The notes: generated by a model from the sequence alone, not told the origin. A stretch of DNA of 64,000 nucleotides from an uncultured Sutterella sp. (GCA_900770335.1 CAAGKD010000094.1:62001-126000); one strand, 5' to 3'; shown: positions 1 to 9,106, counted from the stretch's first letter. Program-made: numbers and translations.

Positions 1-29
1 GGGCGCGCTATCGTCGAAAGTTCCGCCAT
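1..29 (-). CDS. atpH: ATP synthase F1 subunit delta, N-terminal fragment
   Basis: Partial gene running off the left edge. On the minus strand an ATG at 29 opens a frame reading MAELSTIAR, which matches the usual start of betaproteobacterial subunit delta. It begins two bases after the atpF stop codon, where atpH always lies in the atpIBEFHAGDC operon. Delta forms part of the peripheral stalk joining F1 to the b subunits. Only nine codons are visible, so the call rests on the start motif plus gene order. Confidence 0.75.
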
Positions 30-31
30 AG

Positions 32-502
32 TTAGAGCTTCGCCTTCAGTTGATCAAGCAGTTGGGCATGAACGGTCTTGTCGACTTCGCGAGCAAGAAT
101 CTGTTCGGCGCCCTGGACGGCAAGCGCAGCCACCTGATCGCGGAGCTGATCGCGAGCTTGCTGAACCTGAGTAACAGCTTCAGCCTTGGCGGACTCGATG
201 ATGCGGTCGGCTTCGGCGGTGGCCTGAGCCTTGGCATCCTCGACGATCGCGAGGGCGCGCTTCTCACCGTCAGCGACGATGGTGGAGGCGCGAGCACGGG
301 CGGCCGCCTCAATGGCCTTGCCCTGCTCGGTCGCGACGGCAAGGGCCTTCTCGCCCTTGTTCGCAGCGGCCAGGCCGTCAGCAATCTTCTTCTGCCGCTC
401 TTCAATCGCGTGAATCAGCGGTGGCCAGATGTACTTCATGGTGACCCAGGCACCAAGTAAGAACACGACCATCTGTACAAACAGAGAGGCATTAATGTTC
501 AT
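32..502 (-). CDS. atpF: ATP synthase F0 subunit b
   Basis: Subunit b of the F-type ATP synthase, the membrane-anchored peripheral stalk that holds F1 against rotation. The 156-residue product has the family's usual length. It starts MNINASLF, has one hydrophobic segment at about residues 8-27, and continues as a long charged, alanine-rich helix (about 30-135) typical of the dimeric b coiled coil. It lies between atpE and the start of atpH, on the same strand, in the standard atp order. The gap to atpE is about 100 bases. Confidence 0.97.
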   Translation of the reverse strand: MNINASLFVQMVVFLLGAWVTMKYIWPPLIHAIEERQKKIADGLAAANKGEKALAVATEQGKAIEAAARARASTIVADGEKRALAIVEDAKAQATAEADRIIESAKAEAVTQVQQARDQLRDQVAALAVQGAEQILAREVDKTVHAQLLDQLKAKL

Positions 503-599
503 TGTTGAACCCCGTTATGTCAGCAGCGCCGCGCAAGTCCTCGGGCAGCGCTGCGGACAGCGTCATTGAAAAGAAAGACGTTTGTCGTACGGCTTCGAA

Positions 600-842
600 T
601 TAGCCGACGAAGGGGTTGGCGAAGGCGAACATCATGGCGATACCGACGCCGATCAGGAAGGCCGCGTCGATCAGGCCGGCGAGGAGGAACATCTTCGTCT
701 GGAGCGGCTCCATGAGCTCGGGCTGACGAGCGGAGGCCTCGAGGTACTTCGAGCCCATCAGAGCGATGCCAAGGCAAGCACCGAGGGCGCCGAGGCCGAT
801 GATGATACCGCAGGAGAGAGCAACGATAGCGACGTTGGTCAT
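600..842 (-). CDS. atpE: ATP synthase F0 subunit c
   Basis: Proteolipid subunit c, whose oligomeric ring rotates as protons cross the membrane. The 80-residue product is two hydrophobic hairpin helices. The first carries a glycine-rich packing motif (about residues 16-30). The polar loop contains the conserved ARQPE (38-42). The second helix contains GLIDA with Asp59 as the ion-carrying carboxylate. The Asp, with no Gln/Glu/Ser sodium-site signature, fits a proton-type ring. It lies between atpB and atpF in the usual order. Confidence 0.97.
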   Translation of the reverse strand: MTNVAIVALSCGIIIGLGALGACLGIALMGSKYLEASARQPELMEPLQTKMFLLAGLIDAAFLIGVGIAMMFAFANPFVG

Positions 843-907
843 TTTGAAAGACTCCTAAATACTAAAAAGGGAGTTGACAAAGTTGATGAAAGAAAAGGAA
901 TTGTCTG

Positions 908-1738
908 TCAGTGGCTGCTGTGGGCTTGTCCGATATAGACCAGCGTCAGCATCATGAAGATGAATGCCTGCAACAGAACAATAAGCACATGGAAGAGCCA
1001 CCAGACCATGCCGGCGATGGCTTGTCCAAGTCCAGCAGCCGCAGCACCGGGAAGCGAGAACTCAAGCATGTAGCCGCCCAGGAGCGCGATGAGGAAGAAC
1101 ACGAGCTCGCCGGCGTACATGTTGCCGAAGAGTCGCATACCGAGCGAAACGAACTTCGCGCAGTATTCAATCATGTTCATGAGGAAGTTGATCGGCCACA
1201 GGAGCGGGAACTTGCCGAACGGAGCTGTGAAGAGCTCGATGATGAAGCCCGAGAGGCCCTTGACCTTGATGCCGTAGTAGAAGAGCAGGACCAGGACGCC
1301 GAAGGACAAGCCGAGCGTGCCGTTGAGGTCGGCGGTCGGAAGCGGACGGAGGTGATCGAGGCCGACGCCCTTGGCGAGCCACGGGAAGAGGTCGACCGGA
1401 ATGAGGTCGATCATGTTCATCATCGCGACCCAGCAGAAGACCGTGAGCGCTAGCGGGGCGATGTAGGTGCGATCGCCGTGGACGATGCTCTTCGCCTGAT
1501 TGTTCACCATCTCGACGAGCATCTCGACGGCGCACTGCATCTTGCCCGGAACGCCGGAGGTCGCCTTCTTGGCGCCCATGCGGAGCAGGAAGAACACGAT
1601 GAGGAGGCAAAGGACCGCGAAGAAGATCGTGTCGTAGTTGAGGACCGAGAAGTCAATGATCCCGTTCTGGTGCACCGACTGAAGGTGCGCCATGTGGTGC
1701 TGAATGTACTCGGTAGCGCTAGGGCTCTCTACTGTCAT
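908..1738 (-). CDS. atpB: ATP synthase F0 subunit a
   Basis: Subunit a provides the two proton half-channels next to the c-ring. The 276-residue product is strongly hydrophobic with five to six membrane segments. The C-terminal half contains the conserved stretch with MRLFGNMYAGE, carrying the essential arginine. It lies 12 bases downstream of atpI and upstream of atpE on the same strand. The N-terminal leader of about 40 polar residues is usual for betaproteobacteria. Confidence 0.97.
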   Translation of the reverse strand: MTVESPSATEYIQHHMAHLQSVHQNGIIDFSVLNYDTIFFAVLCLLIVFFLLRMGAKKATSGVPGKMQCAVEMLVEMVNNQAKSIVHGDRTYIAPLALTVFCWVAMMNMIDLIPVDLFPWLAKGVGLDHLRPLPTADLNGTLGLSFGVLVLLFYYGIKVKGLSGFIIELFTAPFGKFPLLWPINFLMNMIEYCAKFVSLGMRLFGNMYAGELVFFLIALLGGYMLEFSLPGAAAAGLGQAIAGMVWWLFHVLIVLLQAFIFMMLTLVYIGQAHSSH

Positions 1739-1750
1739 GAGGACCTATCC

Positions 1751-2098
1751 TTAGTTTTTCTTAAGGAGCAGTACGAAATAGCTGTTCACCACCGCGATCA
1801 GTGCAATGAGAAAAGCCGGCCAGTTCAGTTCGCCGTAAAGCCGGCTCGCGAGGAGGAGCAGCAATATGACGCACATGATTTTTACAAATTCACCGAGCAG
1901 CATCACCATGACGCCGGCGCTGGCACTCAGATGCAGCTGTCTTCTAGCAAGAAGAATGGCCGCGAGAATCGTGGTCATCAAGGCGTAGGGCAGACCGCCC
2001 AGAAGGGCGGACCATCCCGCGTGCTCCCCGAAGAACAGGGCGCCCAAAAGGGCTGCCAGCACCGCGATGGCGTACTGCGCAAGAACGACGCGCATCAT
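1751..2098 (-). CDS. atpI: ATP synthase assembly-associated protein I
   Basis: Small membrane protein at the head of the atp operon, thought in other bacteria to help c-ring assembly or ion supply. The predicted 115 residues hold four hydrophobic segments and end in LLLKKN. The open frame extends to a TTG at 2182, but the extra N-terminus is polar and unlike the family. I chose the ATG at 2098 (MMRVVLAQ), where membrane-like sequence begins. An ATG at 2116 is also possible. AtpI is poorly conserved, so context carries much of the call. Confidence 0.8.
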   Translation of the reverse strand: MMRVVLAQYAIAVLAALLGALFFGEHAGWSALLGGLPYALMTTILAAILLARRQLHLSASAGVMVMLLGEFVKIMCVILLLLLASRLYGELNWPAFLIALIAVVNSYFVLLLKKN

Positions 2099-2244
2099 AT
2101 CAGAACAGCCGTGCATTCTTTCGCATACCACTGTGAATTTAGGATTGGGGGAAAGTTTACTTCCTGTAGTAACTCGCAACAATCTACCAAAGCACTACCG
2201 GGTTCTATCCCTTACGAGGTAGATGCGCACCGTCCGGGTGCGGT

Positions 2245-3132
2245 TCAGAGCGGCTTGCGCTGGATGTGGTCGACGATGCCCTGGAGCTGGTCGATGCTCG
2301 AGAACTCGATGACGATCCGGCCCTTGCCCTGGCGGGTTGCGGAGAGCTTGACGACCGCTCCGAGGGTCTCGGCGAGCGATTCCTCGAGCCGCTCGCCGTC
2401 CCTCGTCCGGACGATGACCCGGCCGGACTTGCCCGATTCGGGCCTTCCGGCGGCGAGGCGCCTCACAAGGTCCTCGGTCTGGCGGACGGAAAGTCCGCGG
2501 GAGGCGACGGTCTTGGCCGCGGTGATCTGCTCAGCGCCCTCAAGTCCGAGGAGCGCGCGGGCGTGCCCCATCTCGAGCTCGCCCTCGCTCACCATGCGCC
2601 GCACCTCCTCGGTGAGGTCAAGCAGCCTCAGAAGATTGGTCGTCGCAGGGCGCGAGCGCCCGATCGCGCGGGCCGCGGATTCATGCGTGAAGCTGAACTC
2701 GTCGATGAGCCGCTGCACGCCCTGAGCCTCCTCGATGGGATTGAGGTTCTCGCGCTGGATGTTCTCAATGAGTCCGATCACAAGGGCGTGCTCGTCGTCG
2801 ACGTTCTCGACGATGACCGGCACAGACTCAAGGCCGGCGAGCCTTGAGGCGCGCAGGCGCCGTTCGCCGGCGAGGCATTCGTACTCCCCGTCTCCGAGCT
2901 CACGGACGAGGATCGGATTGAGCAGGCCCTGCTCGCGGATGGAGTCGGCGAGCTCGGCGATCGAGGCTTCGTCCATCTTCGTGCGGGGCTGGTAGCGCCC
3001 GGCGCGAATCCGGTCGACGGCGACCGTCTCCAGGCGCTTGCCGCCGACGGCCTCGTCAAAGGCGTCTCCGCCCATCTCGCCCATGAAGAGCGCGTCAAGT
3101 CCGCGGCCGAGACCCTTTTCCCTTCCCTTCAC
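2245..3132 (-). CDS. parB: Chromosome partitioning protein ParB
   Basis: CTP-dependent DNA-binding clamp that loads at parS and, with ParA, segregates newly replicated origins. The 295-residue product has the family layout. An N-terminal region starts GLGRGLDALF. The ParB/Srx nucleotide-binding domain includes the motif GERRLRA (about residue 90). A helix-turn-helix core (about 125-185) and a C-terminal dimerisation region follow. It lies 15 bases downstream of parA, so the two are probably cotranscribed. No perfect parS palindrome was noticed by eye in this window. Confidence 0.97.
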   Translation of the reverse strand: MKGREKGLGRGLDALFMGEMGGDAFDEAVGGKRLETVAVDRIRAGRYQPRTKMDEASIAELADSIREQGLLNPILVRELGDGEYECLAGERRLRASRLAGLESVPVIVENVDDEHALVIGLIENIQRENLNPIEEAQGVQRLIDEFSFTHESAARAIGRSRPATTNLLRLLDLTEEVRRMVSEGELEMGHARALLGLEGAEQITAAKTVASRGLSVRQTEDLVRRLAAGRPESGKSGRVIVRTRDGERLEESLAETLGAVVKLSATRQGKGRIVIEFSSIDQLQGIVDHIQRKPL

Positions 3133-3147
3133 TTCGCTCCCCCTCCG

Positions 3148-3927
3148 TCAGGCGGCCTTGCCGGGCTCAAGCCGGCTGATGATCTCGTCGGCGAAGGCCT
3201 TGTAGGCCATGGCTCCCTTGCTCGACGGATCGTAGACGACGCCGGGCTTGCCGTAGCTCGGAGCCTCGGCGAGCCGGACGTTGCGCGGAATGATCGTGTT
3301 GAAGACCTTGTCGCCGAAGTGCTTCTTGAGCTGGGCGCTCACCTGCTGCTGCAACGTGATCCTCGGATCGAACATCACGCGCAGGATGGAGATGATGCGC
3401 AGACGGGGGTTCTTCTCGGAGTGCACGCGGCGGATGGATCCGACGAGGTCCGTGAGACCCTCGAGCGCAAAGTACTCGCACTGCATCGGCACGATCACGC
3501 CGTCGGCGAAGCACAGGGCGTTGAGCGTGAGCATCGACAGGCTCGGCGGGCAGTCGACGAGAACGTAGTCGTAGCGATCGAGCAGGGGACCGAGCGTCTT
3601 CTTGAGGCGCTGGTCGCGCTCGCGGATGCTGATGAGCTCAATCTCCGCGCCGGAGAGCTCTCGATTCGCCGGCAGCACGTCGAAGCCCCCGCACTCGCTG
3701 CGCCGGACGACGTCGTCAAAGGACTTCAGTCCGAGAAGCAGCTGATAGACGGAGCACTCCACCTCGCGCTTGTCGATGCCGCATCCCATCGTTCCGTTGC
3801 CCTGGGGATCAAGGTCCACGAAGAGCACGCGGCGGCCGCGCAACGCCAGAGCGGCGGCGAGGTTGACGGTGGTGGTGGTCTTGCCGACACCGCCCTTCTG
3901 ATTGGCAATGCAAAGAACCTGAGCCAT
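3148..3927 (-). CDS. parA: Chromosome partitioning ATPase ParA (Soj)
   Basis: Walker-type ATPase that forms nucleoid-bound gradients to move ParB-parS complexes. The 259-residue product lacks an N-terminal DNA-binding domain, as expected of the chromosomal Soj type. The deviant Walker A motif KGGVGKTT lies at about residues 11-18. The Walker A' region has FVDLDPQGN, and Walker B reads VLVDCPPSL. It sits upstream of parB in the gidA-gidB-parAB origin block. Confidence 0.97.
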   Translation of the reverse strand: MAQVLCIANQKGGVGKTTTTVNLAAALALRGRRVLFVDLDPQGNGTMGCGIDKREVECSVYQLLLGLKSFDDVVRRSECGGFDVLPANRELSGAEIELISIRERDQRLKKTLGPLLDRYDYVLVDCPPSLSMLTLNALCFADGVIVPMQCEYFALEGLTDLVGSIRRVHSEKNPRLRIISILRVMFDPRITLQQQVSAQLKKHFGDKVFNTIIPRNVRLAEAPSYGKPGVVYDPSSKGAMAYKAFADEIISRLEPGKAA

Positions 3928-3988
3928 GGAGTGCAGCCGAAGAAAAACGGGGAATGTGAGGTGAATTCTAACGAATGCGTCCGGCCGG

Positions 3989-4648
3989 TCAGGCTCCGAG
4001 GCTGAGCCAGAGCTCCGAGAACCCCTTCCAGAAGACGGAGAAGCCCAGGCAGATCAGGATGAACGCGAAGATTCGCGCGAGCGCGTCCGCGCCTGCAGCG
4101 CCTACGGAGCGACTGAAGCGGTCGCTGTAGCGGAAGCACACCCAGATGACGATGACCGTGGCGACGATGGCCGCGAGCGTTCCGCCGAGATTGGTCACCG
4201 TGTAGGGCAGGCTCGTGCCGAGAGCCACCGTGACGGCGATCGCGCCCGGTCCCGCGACGAGCGGAAGCGTGAAGGGATAGAAGGCCATTGACTTGAGGCG
4301 CGTGCGCGAAAGGCGCGGCGGCGCCTCCTTCTTCTGCGTCTCGTCCTGCGAGGGCGCGTTGAGCGCGTTCCAGCCCGCGGCGAAGAGCACGACGCCGCCC
4401 GCGCAGCGCAGCACGCCGACGGAGATTCCAAAGAACCCGAGGATCAAGTGGCCCGCGAAGAGGCACACGAGCAGGATGATGAGCGAGAAGATCGCAATGC
4501 GGCCCGCGACGTACGCCCTGTCGGCGTCCGCAAGGTCGCGCGTCATCGTGACGAAGAAGAGCGCCGCGCTGAAGGGATTGATGACCGGCACCAGCGTGGT
4601 GAAGGTGTAGACGAAGGCGCTCAGGAAGGTGGCCGAGAGGATGTCCAT
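3989..4648 (-). CDS. MarC family integral membrane protein
   Basis: Six-helix membrane protein of the MarC/UPF0056 family, whose biochemical role is uncertain. The 219 residues match the family's length. Hydrophobic segments cover most of the protein, and the family features PVINPFSAALFF near residue 20 and a central glycine-rich helix are visible. It lies between rsmG and parA on the same strand, with gaps of 14 and 61 bases. Some betaproteobacteria have an unrelated LysE-type protein at this position. I infer no specific substrate. Confidence 0.85.
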   Translation of the reverse strand: MDILSATFLSAFVYTFTTLVPVINPFSAALFFVTMTRDLADADRAYVAGRIAIFSLIILLVCLFAGHLILGFFGISVGVLRCAGGVVLFAAGWNALNAPSQDETQKKEAPPRLSRTRLKSMAFYPFTLPLVAGPGAIAVTVALGTSLPYTVTNLGGTLAAIVATVIVIWVCFRYSDRFSRSVGAAGADALARIFAFILICLGFSVFWKGFSELWLSLGA

Positions 4649-4662
4649 GATTCTCTTCTCCT

Positions 4663-5298
4663 TCAGTTGTCGTCGCGAAGGACGATGAGATGGCGCCTCT
4701 CGGCGAGGCCCGGGACGGTCATGGGCTCAATGCGCTCGACGGCGACGCCCGCGGGGAGCGCCGCGATCTCATCGTCCGGGATGACGCCCTTCATCGCGAG
4801 CCAGCGCCCGCCCGGAGCGAGCAGGGGGCGCGTGAGGGCGGTGAAGTCCGCGAGCGAGGCGAATGCCCGGCTCGTGATGAGCTCCCACGCGCCCTTGAGC
4901 CTCTCGACGCGGCCGTGGACGGCGTGGAGATTTCTCAGGCTGAGCTCGATCGCCGCCTGATTGACGAAAGCGGCCTTCTTGCCGACGGCGTCGATGCCGG
5001 TCACCTGAAGGTCCGGGCGCAGAATTGCGATCGGCACGCTCGGGAGCCCTCCGCCGCAGCCGACGTCCAGGATGCGCGTTGCGTCCGCATCGATGCGAGG
5101 CACGAGCGCGGCGGAATCCAGAAGATGGTGCGTGAGCACCTCCTCGGGCCGCCGGATGGCCGTGAGGTTGTAGACGCGGTTCCATTTGAGAAGGAGCTCC
5201 GCGTAGCCCGCGAAGGCGTCGAGCGCGCTCTCGTCGGAGCGCACGCCGAGGGCGGAGAGCCCTTCGGCCAGGGTCTTTCGGTCAATGATGTCGTTCAT
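4663..5298 (-). CDS. rsmG: 16S rRNA (guanine527-N7)-methyltransferase
   Basis: SAM-dependent methyltransferase modifying G527 in the 530 loop of 16S rRNA (formerly GidB). The 211-residue protein has the Rossmann motif ILDVGCGGGLPSVPIAI at about residues 73-89, then an acidic ribose-binding loop (TGIDAVGKK) and a conserved TSRAFA segment. It follows mnmG by 15 bases on the same strand, the near-universal mnmG-rsmG pair. Confidence 0.97.
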   Translation of the reverse strand: MNDIIDRKTLAEGLSALGVRSDESALDAFAGYAELLLKWNRVYNLTAIRRPEEVLTHHLLDSAALVPRIDADATRILDVGCGGGLPSVPIAILRPDLQVTGIDAVGKKAAFVNQAAIELSLRNLHAVHGRVERLKGAWELITSRAFASLADFTALTRPLLAPGGRWLAMKGVIPDDEIAALPAGVAVERIEPMTVPGLAERRHLIVLRDDN

Positions 5299-5313
5299 GG
5301 TGTTTTCTCCGGC

Positions 5314-7236
5314 TCAGTCTTCCGCGGCCCGGGCGGCGCGCGCCCCGCCCCTGCGCTTGAGGTGCACGAGAAGAAGCGCGATCGCCGCGGGCGTGACGCC
5401 CGAGATGCGCGAGGCCTGTCCGACCGTCTCGGGCCGGATCGTCCTGAGCTTCTGCCGGACCTCGAAGGAAAGGCCCGTGACGGCGTCATAGTCCATGTCG
5501 GCGGGGATCGCCAGCGTCTCGCCGGCGAGGTTCCGCTCGATCTCGTCCTTCTGGCGGGTCACGTAGCCCGCGTACTTGACCTCGACCTCGACGCGGGTGC
5601 GCTCGGGAGCGTCAAGATCAGCGAGGTCGAGCGCAGCCGAGCCGTCCGTGCGGCGCATCGTGGCGAGCGCGTCAAGCGTGACGCCAGGCCTTGCAAGCAG
5701 GCTGCACATGGCGTACTCGCGCTCGATCGGCGTTCCGAGCACGCGCTCGGCCTCGGCGCGCTCGACGATTCTCGGATTCACCCAGGTTTCGCGAAGCGCC
5801 TGCATGGCCCGCTCGATGCGCTCGGTCTTCCTGCAGAAGTGCTCCCAGCGGGCGTCGTCGACGAGGCCGAGCCTGCGGCCGGTCTCCGTGAGGCGGGCGT
5901 CGGCGTTGTCCTCGCGCAGGGAGAGGCGGTACTCCGCTCGGCTCGTGAACATGCGGTAGGGCTCGGTGACGCCCTTCGTCGTGAGGTCGTCGACCATGAC
6001 GCCGATGTAGGCCTCGTCGCGGCGGGGCGTCCAGGCGTCCTTCCCGGCGCTCAGGAGCGCCGCGTTGACGCCCGCGAGAATGCCCTGCGCGGCGGCCTCC
6101 TCATAGCCCGTGGTTCCGTTGATCTGCCCGGCGAAGAAGAGTCCGGGAAGCGCCTTCGTCTCGAGCGAGCGCTTCAGACCGCGCGGATCGTAGTAGTCGT
6201 ACTCGATCGCGTAGCCCGGACGGATGAGATGCGCGTTCTCCAGGCCCGGCATCATCCGGACCATCCGGTACTGCACGTCAAAGGGCAGGCTCGTCGAGAT
6301 GCCGTTCGGATAGAACTCGCGCACGTTGAGGCCCTCGGGCTCGAGGAACACCTGATGGCTGTCCTTCGAGGCGAAGCGCTTGACCTTGTCCTCGATTGAG
6401 GGGCAGTACCGGGGGCCGACGCCCCGGATGACGCCCGCGTACATCGGCGAACGGTCGAGGTTCGCGAGGATGAGCTCATGCATCTCCGGGGTCGTGCGCG
6501 TGATCCAGCAGGGGACCTGCCTCGGATGCTCGATCGCCGGCCTCATGAGGGAGAAGACCGGAACGGGATCAAGGTCGCCCCACTGCTCCTCGCAGCGGCT
6601 GAAGTCGATGGTCCGTCCGTCGATGCGCGCCGGCGTGCCCGTCTTGAGCCGCCCCTGCGGCATGCCGAGCTCCTTGAGGCGCTCGGCGAGCCGAACGCTC
6701 GCGGGATCCCCCATGCGGCCGGCCTCATAGTGCTCAAGGCCAATATGCACGAGGCCGTTGAGGAAGGTGCCCGAGCAGATCACGACCGCGTCCGCATGGA
6801 AGCGGACGCCCGTTTTGACGACGACGCCCGCGGCGCGGCCGTTCTCGACGATGAGATCGTCCGCGGCCATCTGGAACACCGTGAGGCCGCGTTGCCCCTC
6901 GATGCGCTCGCGCATGGCCTGCCGGTAGAGCTGCCGGTCGATCTGCGCGCGCGTGGCGTGCACGGCCGCGCCCTTGGAGGCGTTGAGGATGCGGAACTGG
7001 ATGCCTGCGGCGTCGGTGACCTGCGCCATGGCGCCGCCCAGGGCGTCGAGCTCCTTGACGAGATGTCCCTTGCCGATGCCGCCGATTGACGGATTGCACG
7101 AAAGCTGGCCGATCGTGTCGAGGTTGTGCGTGATCAGAAGCGTGCGCCGCCCCATGCGGGCGGCGGCAAGAGCCGCCTCGGCGCCTGCGTGTCCGCAGCC
7201 GACGACGATGACGTCAAAGCGTTCTGGATATTCCAT
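5314..7236 (-). CDS. mnmG: tRNA uridine 5-carboxymethylaminomethyl modification enzyme MnmG
   Basis: FAD-dependent partner of MnmE that installs the 5-carboxymethylaminomethyl group on wobble uridine 34 of certain tRNAs. The 640-residue product begins with an FAD-binding motif (VVGCGHAGAEAALAA, about residues 11-25). It carries the GidA signature around NPSIGGIGKGHL (about 48-59) and the C-terminal MnmE- and tRNA-binding domain. Its neighbours are mnmE upstream and rsmG downstream. Confidence 0.98.
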   Translation of the reverse strand: MEYPERFDVIVVGCGHAGAEAALAAARMGRRTLLITHNLDTIGQLSCNPSIGGIGKGHLVKELDALGGAMAQVTDAAGIQFRILNASKGAAVHATRAQIDRQLYRQAMRERIEGQRGLTVFQMAADDLIVENGRAAGVVVKTGVRFHADAVVICSGTFLNGLVHIGLEHYEAGRMGDPASVRLAERLKELGMPQGRLKTGTPARIDGRTIDFSRCEEQWGDLDPVPVFSLMRPAIEHPRQVPCWITRTTPEMHELILANLDRSPMYAGVIRGVGPRYCPSIEDKVKRFASKDSHQVFLEPEGLNVREFYPNGISTSLPFDVQYRMVRMMPGLENAHLIRPGYAIEYDYYDPRGLKRSLETKALPGLFFAGQINGTTGYEEAAAQGILAGVNAALLSAGKDAWTPRRDEAYIGVMVDDLTTKGVTEPYRMFTSRAEYRLSLREDNADARLTETGRRLGLVDDARWEHFCRKTERIERAMQALRETWVNPRIVERAEAERVLGTPIEREYAMCSLLARPGVTLDALATMRRTDGSAALDLADLDAPERTRVEVEVKYAGYVTRQKDEIERNLAGETLAIPADMDYDAVTGLSFEVRQKLRTIRPETVGQASRISGVTPAAIALLLVHLKRRGGARAARAAED

Positions 7237-7263
7237 TCGATGTCCTTTCCGGGAGAGCTGCGG

Positions 7264-8649
7264 TCACTTGCCGATGCAGAACCGGCTGAAGATGATGTCG
7301 AGCAGCCCCTCGGCGTCCGTCTCCCCGAGGATCTCCCCAAGAGCGCGGCCGGAGAGCCGAAGCTCCTCGGCGAGGAGCTCCATCATACCGAAGCCGTCAT
7401 GCGCGATTCCGAGCGCCCGCCTCAGGTGAATCCCGGCCTCCTCAAGACACTTGAGATGCCGCTCGCGGGCGAGAAAGAGCTCCTCGGCGCCTCCCGTCAT
7501 GTCGACCGCATCGAGCACGCGCGAGCGAAGCTCGCCCAGGCCTTCGCCCGTCCGGGCGGAGAGAACGACGAACCCTCTTCGGGCGAACGCCGCCCGCGCG
7601 GCCTCGTCCGCCTTGTCGGCCTTGTTCGCGACGCGGATGAGCGGCACGTCTGGGCGCGCGACCGCGCGCACCTGCGCGAGCGCGTCCTCGTCGTCTCCGA
7701 CGTCGCCCGAGGCGTCCGTGAGCACGAGCACGATGTCCGCGTCGGCGACGGCCCTGAGCGTGCGCTCGATGCCCTTGCGCTCGACGACGTCGTCCGTTTC
7801 GCGCAGGCCCGCCGTGTCGACGATCCGGACCGGCACGCCGTCAAAGGCCGTCCAGTGCTCGATGCGGTCGCGGGTCGTTCCGGCGATGTCCGTGACGATC
7901 GCCACCTCCTCGCCGGCGAATGCGTTGAGAAGGCTCGACTTTCCGACGTTCGGAGAGCCGACGAGCGCAACCGTGACGCCCTCGGAGAGCACGACGCCGC
8001 GCCGCGCCGTGCGCATGAGCGCGTCGATGCCGTCCGCGGCGCGCTCCATCCTCGAGACGATCTCGCCCGAGCGGAGGTCGTCGAGCTCCTCCTCGGGGAA
8101 GTCGAGCTCCGCCTCCGTGAGCGCGCGGGCCTCGTCAAGCGCCGAGCCGATCGTCGCGACGCGCCTCGAGAAGTCGCCCGAGAGGGACCTCGCAGCGGCG
8201 CGCGCTGAAGCCTCGCTCATCGCATCGATCATGCCGCTCACGGCCTCGGCCTGCGCGAGATCGATCCGTCCGTTGAGATAGGCGCGCTTCGTGAACTCTC
8301 CGGGCTCGGCGATCCGCAGTCCGCAGAAGGCGAGCTTCGCGAGGGCAGCGCGCAGGATGAGCTTGAGCACCATGGGGCCACCGTGCGCCTGGATCTCGAG
8401 CACCGTCTCGCCCGTGTAGCTGCGGGGCGCGGGAAAGAACAGGGTGATCGAGCGGTCAAGGAGCCGCCCCTCGGCGTCCGTCACGTCAAGAAGATGCGCG
8501 TGCCGCGGCTCGAGCGTCCTGCCGGGAAAGAGCGCGGCGATAATGGCCTGTGCCGACTCCGCGGGGAAGGAGAGGCGGACGATGCCCACCGCGCCCCGGC
8601 CCGCCGCCGTCGAGATGGCGATGATCGGAGTCTTGTCATTCATCTGCAT
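7264..8649 (-). CDS. mnmE: tRNA modification GTPase MnmE (TrmE)
   Basis: Potassium-activated GTPase that works with MnmG on wobble-uridine modification. The 461-residue product has the N-terminal folate-binding domain, a helical domain and an inserted G domain with the P-loop GSPNVGKSSLLN, G3 DTAGLR and G4 NKAD. It ends in the invariant FCIGK tail that supplies the catalytic cysteine. Start codons at 8649 and 8643 are both possible (MQMNDK). It leads the minus-strand mnmE-mnmG-rsmG run. Confidence 0.98.
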   Translation of the reverse strand: MQMNDKTPIIAISTAAGRGAVGIVRLSFPAESAQAIIAALFPGRTLEPRHAHLLDVTDAEGRLLDRSITLFFPAPRSYTGETVLEIQAHGGPMVLKLILRAALAKLAFCGLRIAEPGEFTKRAYLNGRIDLAQAEAVSGMIDAMSEASARAAARSLSGDFSRRVATIGSALDEARALTEAELDFPEEELDDLRSGEIVSRMERAADGIDALMRTARRGVVLSEGVTVALVGSPNVGKSSLLNAFAGEEVAIVTDIAGTTRDRIEHWTAFDGVPVRIVDTAGLRETDDVVERKGIERTLRAVADADIVLVLTDASGDVGDDEDALAQVRAVARPDVPLIRVANKADKADEAARAAFARRGFVVLSARTGEGLGELRSRVLDAVDMTGGAEELFLARERHLKCLEEAGIHLRRALGIAHDGFGMMELLAEELRLSGRALGEILGETDAEGLLDIIFSRFCIGK

Positions 8650-8690
8650 GTGGTTTTCTCCCTGCGGATCTTTCTTTCAAAGGAGCATCG

Positions 8691-9008
8691 ATGTCACTTC
8701 AGTCGCCCGGCTCCCCCGGGCGGGGGCGCTTCTTCGGCCCCGCCCTGGTGGGGGCCTGCACGGCCGTCATTCTCTCCGTTCCCGCCGCGGCCTGGACGGC
8801 GAGGCTTCTCGGAGACACATACTCGGTGCGCGCCGCCATCTACTGCGGCTTTCTGCTCTGGGTCGTCTGCGGCGCCGTCTGCGTCTTCATGAGAACCTGG
8901 CGGGGCGAGCAGGGCCGGCTCACCGGCGGCCGCATTCTGCTCTGGTTTCTCTCCGTCTGGCTCTGGCCGCTTCTGCTTGCCGCGAGCCTTCTCTCCGGGA
9001 GGAAATGA
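8691..9008 (+). CDS. Small predicted membrane protein, unknown function
   Basis: A 105-residue protein I do not recognise. It has two clear hydrophobic segments (about residues 15-37 and 48-66) and a third near the C-terminus (about 82-100), a basic region between them and a short basic tail. A good Shine-Dalgarno sequence (AAAGGAG) lies seven bases before the ATG. It stands alone on the plus strand, divergent from mnmE (41 bases between starts) and convergent with yidC. The ribosome binding site and membrane-like composition support a real gene. Confidence 0.6.
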   Translation: MSLQSPGSPGRGRFFGPALVGACTAVILSVPAAAWTARLLGDTYSVRAAIYCGFLLWVVCGAVCVFMRTWRGEQGRLTGGRILLWFLSVWLWPLLLAASLLSGRK

Positions 9009-9011
9009 GAG

Positions 9012-9055
9012 AAGGCCGGGGCCCCGCCGCCTGCGCGGAGAGCTCCCGGCCTTCC
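9012..9055. terminator. Hairpin between convergent genes
   Basis: Perfect 10-base inverted repeat (GAAGGCCGGG at 9012-9021 and CCCGGCCTTC at 9046-9055). It lies just after the stop of the small membrane protein and before the end of yidC on the other strand. No T-run follows on either strand, so if it stops transcription it is not a textbook intrinsic terminator. Its position between convergent genes is the main support. Confidence 0.4.
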
Positions 9056-9106
9056 CGATCAGTCCGTCCGCGCGCCTTCAGGGACGCGCGGGCTGACGGA
9101 TCCGCG

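Noticed and set aside
1478..2725. 415-codon plus-strand frame across atpB, atpI and parB
   Set aside because: It is antisense to three clear genes, has charged low-complexity sequence, and arises from the high GC content that removes stop codons.
9065..9092. Second GC-rich hairpin before the end of yidC
   Set aside because: The stem is imperfect, there is no T-run, and such repeats are common in this GC-rich sequence.
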